Shown here one piece after another: positions 5,076 to 7,826 of a DNA stretch of 7,826 bases. The number at the start of each line of letters is the position of its first letter. The first letter of the stretch is position 1. This stretch comes from Clostridia bacterium (GTDB lineage Bacteria > Bacillota > Clostridia > UBA1381). Both the position numbers and the translations under genes were made by a program. Below the pieces are notes generated by a model. The model was given only the letters and a program-made list of their open reading frames with translations. It did not search any database and was not told the DNA's origin. Location of the stretch: assembly GCA_017380475.1 (NCBI GenBank), contig JAFODX010000006.1:1-7826 (forward strand), in the 5' to 3' direction.

Positions 5076-7404
5076 GGAAATGTGTGTTAAATGCGGTGTG
5101 AGACCCGCAGTAATGTATATAACTAAAATGGAAAACGGCAAGACCTCTATGGAGGGCTATTGCTTGTCGTGTGCAAAAGAGCTTGGACTTGCACCGGTTG
5201 ACCAGATGTTCGAAAAATTTGGTATAGGCGCTGATGAAATCGAATCAATCAACGAGCAGATGAACGATATGATTGAAAGCATGGGCGGTCCGGAGGGCTT
5301 ACAGGAAATGGAACAGAATATGCTTATGAGTATGGGCATTGACTGTGACGAAGACACCGAGGGCGGTGCGGCAACTGCTCCCCTTTCAGATTTTATGAGT
5401 AATATTTTCGGTGGCAAAGGTGAAGGTTCAAAGAAGAACGACGACGCAAAAAAGGATGATAAAAAGTCACGAAAGAACAATAACGGCAAAAAGAGTATGC
5501 TTGACACCTACGGAACAGACCTCACTGCACGTGCTGCACTCGGCAAGGTTGACAGAGTTGTGAGCCGTAATGACGAGATTGAGCGTGTTATTCAGATACT
5601 AAACCGCCGTTCAAAGAACAATCCTATTCTTCTGGGTGAGCCTGGCGTTGGTAAAACAGCAGTCGCAGAAGGCCTTGCAATGCGCATCTTTGAACGCAGT
5701 GTTCCGCCAAAGCTTTTTGATGTACGTCTTTACCTTATAGACTTTGCGGCACTTGTTGCAGGAACGCAGTTCCGTGGTCAGTTTGAGTCACGACTCAAAT
5801 CACTTCTGAAAGAAGCAGAAGAACGTGGAAACGTGGTTCTTGTAATAGACGAAATTCATAACATCGTTGCCGCAGGTGATGCCGAGGGTGCAATGAGCGC
5901 AGCAAACATTCTTAAGCCTGCCCTTGCACGTGGTGAAATCCAGATAATCGGTGCAACAACAATAAACGAGTACAGAAAACACATTGAAAAGGACACTGCA
6001 CTCGAAAGACGATTCCAGCCGGTAATGATTGACGAACCGTCAATCGAGGAAAGTGTTGAGATACTTAACGGAATCAAGGATTACTACGAAAACTACCACA
6101 AGGTAAAAATCTCAAATGAAATCGTTGAACAGGCAGTGAGAATGTCAGAACGCTACATCACTGACAGATTCCTGCCCGACAAGGCAATAGACGTCATTGA
6201 CGAAGCAGGCTCACGTGTAAATCTCAAAAACAAAGAACTTTACGAGCTGATGCTTGTAAACGAACGACTTGGAATAATTGATACGGAGCTTGAAGAACTC
6301 AATAACTCCGGCAATGAAAATCCGGATTACGAAAAGATTGCCAATCTACGTTCTGAGAAACTCCGCCTTGAATCGGACAAGGTAAGATGCGAGGCAGCGT
6401 CAAAAGACATCGAAATAACTTTTGACGACATCGCCGCAGTTATAGAAGGTTGGACAAAGATACCCGTACACCGTCTTACAGAAGACGAAACCGAAAAGCT
6501 TCTGGACCTTGAAACACGTATTCACGAGCGTGTTATCGGACAGGAGGAGGCGGTTTCTGCCGTTGCACGTGCAATACGCAGAGGACGTGCGGACATAACA
6601 ACAAAGAAGCGTCCCGTTTCATTTATCTTTGCAGGTCCTACAGGTGTTGGTAAAACCGAGCTTGTAAAGACAATTGCCGAGGTAATGTTCAACAACGAAG
6701 AAGCACTTGTAAGAATTGATATGTCAGAGTATATGGAAAAGCACGCAGTATCAAAGCTTATCGGCTCTCCCCCGGGATATGTGGGATATGACGATGCAGG
6801 TCAGCTTACCGAAAAGATACGCAGAAAGCCGTATTCGGTAATATTGCTTGATGAGATAGAAAAGGCACATCCTGATGTATTTAATATCTTCCTGCAGATT
6901 CTTGATGACGGACGTATTGCTGACAGTCACGGCAAAATCGTTAATTTCGAAAACACAATCATTGTAATGACAACCAACTCCGGTTCGGAATTCTCTGCAA
7001 ACAAGACCGGCTTTGCACGTGATGTTGAAGTTACAATGAAAGACAATATGGACAAGAGCCTTAAGGAGTTCTTCCGTCCTGAGTTTCTTAACAGAATTGA
7101 TGAAGTGGTTGTGTTTAAGCCTCTCACAAAACCTGAATTAAGACAGATTATAGACTTACTCTTAAAGGATATATCGCAGAAAATCAGCGAGAAGAACGCT
7201 ACAATCACAGTAACGGATGCGGCGAAGGATCTGATACTCGAATCAGGCTATGATGTTAAGTTCGGCGCAAGACCCTTAAAACGTGCTATACGTTCGTTAC
7301 TTGAAGATAAACTCGCAAAACTTGCACTCACAGGAAAAATCACGGAAAACGCACAGATTACAGCCGATGCTGACGGTGACGAAATCACACTTACCGTCAA
7401 CTGA
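5074..7404 (+). CDS. clpE: ClpE-like AAA+ unfoldase with N-terminal McsA-type zinc finger (776 aa)
   Basis: Two-ring Hsp100/Clp ATPase, probably the unfoldase partner of ClpP in stress proteolysis. Residues 4-33 form a C-x2-C...C-x2-C zinc finger (Cys4, Cys7, Cys30, Cys33) with an R-P-A...T-K...N-G...C-A-K-E pattern like McsA. ClpE carries a comparable N-terminal finger, and the usual ClpC N-domain repeats are absent. A long linker (41-142) follows, first Met-rich and acidic, then Lys-rich. First AAA+ domain: Walker A G-E-P-G-V-G-K-T (188-195), pore loop with Phe233, Walker B around Asp259-Glu260, arginine fingers Arg312-Arg313. A short coiled M/UVR-like segment spans about 385-445. Second AAA+ domain: Walker A 521-528, pore G-Y-V-G (568-571), Walker B Asp593-Glu594, sensor-2 G-A-R-P-L-K-R (731-737). 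A T-G-F tripeptide (645-647) sits where ClpC/ClpE have the ClpP-docking V-G-F or I-G-F. Start: the ATG at 5074 follows GAAAGGA by 14 bases; a TTG at 5044 is in frame but precedes that site. The other names to consider are ClpC-like or a McsA-ClpC fusion. Confidence 0.88.
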   Translation: MEMCVKCGVRPAVMYITKMENGKTSMEGYCLSCAKELGLAPVDQMFEKFGIGADEIESINEQMNDMIESMGGPEGLQEMEQNMLMSMGIDCDEDTEGGAATAPLSDFMSNIFGGKGEGSKKNDDAKKDDKKSRKNNNGKKSMLDTYGTDLTARAALGKVDRVVSRNDEIERVIQILNRRSKNNPILLGEPGVGKTAVAEGLAMRIFERSVPPKLFDVRLYLIDFAALVAGTQFRGQFESRLKSLLKEAEERGNVVLVIDEIHNIVAAGDAEGAMSAANILKPALARGEIQIIGATTINEYRKHIEKDTALERRFQPVMIDEPSIEESVEILNGIKDYYENYHKVKISNEIVEQAVRMSERYITDRFLPDKAIDVIDEAGSRVNLKNKELYELMLVNERLGIIDTELEELNNSGNENPDYEKIANLRSEKLRLESDKVRCEAASKDIEITFDDIAAVIEGWTKIPVHRLTEDETEKLLDLETRIHERVIGQEEAVSAVARAIRRGRADITTKKRPVSFIFAGPTGVGKTELVKTIAEVMFNNEEALVRIDMSEYMEKHAVSKLIGSPPGYVGYDDAGQLTEKIRRKPYSVILLDEIEKAHPDVFNIFLQILDDGRIADSHGKIVNFENTIIVMTTNSGSEFSANKTGFARDVEVTMKDNMDKSLKEFFRPEFLNRIDEVVVFKPLTKPELRQIIDLLLKDISQKISEKNATITVTDAAKDLILESGYDVKFGARPLKRAIRSLLEDKLAKLALTGKITENAQITADADGDEITLTVN

Positions 7405-7421
7405 CTGATGAGGTAAATAAT

Positions 7422-7826
7422 ATGAATATTATAGTAGTAGGATGCGGAAATGTCGGCAAAAAGATTGTCGAAATGCTATGCCACGAAAAACAGCACAATA
7501 TAACCGTTGTTGATACCCGTTCTGCGGCAATAAATGCACTCGTGAATCAGTTTGACGTAATGGGTGTAGTCGGAAACGGAGCAAGTGTTGATACTCTTAC
7601 TGATGCAGGTATTAAAGATGCTGATATTCTTATAACTGTAACGGCATCTGATGAAATAAACCTGCTTACGTGCCTTATAGCACGTAAATCCGGTAACTGC
7701 CAGACAATTGCACGTGTAAGAAACCCTGAGTACGGAAAGGAAATACACCTGTTCAAGGAAGACCTCGGTCTTGCTATGGTTATTAACCCTGAACGTGCTG
7801 CAGCTGCAGTAATAGCAAGAAATCTG
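7422..7826 (+). CDS. trkA: TrkA-type potassium uptake regulator, N-terminal 135 residues
   Basis: Cytoplasmic NAD(H)-binding subunit that gates Trk/Ktr potassium uptake channels. The N-terminal Rossmann fold of an RCK domain is clear: M-N-I-I-V-V-G-C-G-N-V-G (the glycine motif at 7-12, with Cys8 in place of the more usual Ala). Val-Val-Asp31 is the acidic end of strand 2 that holds the NAD ribose. V-V-G-N-G-A-S (49-55) and L-T-D-A-G-I-K-D-A-D (59-68) correspond to the usual V-x-G-D-x-x-x and L-x-x-A-G-I-x-x-A-D blocks. A-R-V-R-N-P-E-Y (97-104) and V-I-N-P-E (120-124) match full-length TrkA rather than single-domain KtrA. A full TrkA is about 450 aa, so roughly the first 30 percent is seen; the gene runs off the window. 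The ATG follows GAGGT (7410-7414) by 7 bases. It starts 17 bases after the clpE stop with no terminator between, so co-transcription is likely. A partner membrane subunit (trkH) is expected downstream but not visible. Confidence 0.88.
   Translation, partial: MNIIVVGCGNVGKKIVEMLCHEKQHNITVVDTRSAAINALVNQFDVMGVVGNGASVDTLTDAGIKDADILITVTASDEINLLTCLIARKSGNCQTIARVRNPEYGKEIHLFKEDLGLAMVINPERAAAAVIARNL

Noticed and set aside
5157..5507. Minus-strand 116-codon open frame inside the clp gene
   Set aside because: It is antisense to the Lys-rich/acidic linker of a confirmed gene, low in complexity (Ser/Phe-rich), and has no ribosome site.
7476..7756. Two minus-strand open frames over trkA
   Set aside because: They are antisense shadows of the TrkA Rossmann domain, with no recognisable protein and no initiation signals.
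1..7826. CRISPR array, insertion sequence, phage or defence system
   Set aside because: No spaced direct repeats, transposase or integrase motifs, terminal inverted repeats or defence-gene domains were seen. All main open frames are accounted for by the listed genes.

Overview
The window looks like chromosome of an endospore-forming, low-to-mid-GC Firmicute, most likely a gut-type clostridium (Ruminococcus/Oscillospiraceae-like or Lachnospiraceae-like; the family is a guess). The main clue is an intact dipicolinate synthase pair (dpaA-dpaB), which is specific to spore formers. Strong GGAGG-type ribosome sites, sigma-A-like promoters with AT-rich spacers, and a zinc-finger Clp ATPase of ClpE type agree with this. 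There are no tRNA or rRNA genes, CRISPR arrays, transposases, phage genes or obvious signs of recent transfer.

Layout. Positions 1-213 (minus) hold the first 71 residues of a secreted protein, followed upstream by its promoter. Positions 367-1978 (minus) are a two-gene operon: a PhnP-like metallo-beta-lactamase-fold hydrolase, then a serine esterase of the EstA/esterase D family, closed by a hairpin terminator. A divergent control region (about 1979-2160) carries a sigma-A-like promoter for that operon on the minus strand. On the plus strand it carries two inverted repeats and a sigma-K-like -10 box for dpaA. Positions 2161-3602 (plus) are dpaA-dpaB, 2 bases apart, making dipicolinic acid for the spore core. 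A bidirectional terminator separates them from the convergent L-rhamnose isomerase gene rhaA (3644-4903, minus), which stands alone behind its own promoter. A second divergent region (4904-5073) drives rhaA leftward and a ClpE-like ATPase rightward (5074-7404). The ATPase gene is followed 17 bases later by the start of a TrkA-type potassium-uptake regulator (7422 to the edge), probably in the same transcript.

Functionally these are several small housekeeping or accessory units rather than one pathway: spore-core DPA synthesis, rhamnose catabolism, proteolytic stress response with potassium homeostasis, and an uncharacterised hydrolase pair. I found no convincing wholly new system. The points most worth following up are the McsA-like zinc finger and long two-part linker on the Clp ATPase, a perfect 16-bp palindrome between its ribosome site and start codon, the nested dyad around the dpaA promoter, and the PhnP-like hydrolase/esterase pairing.
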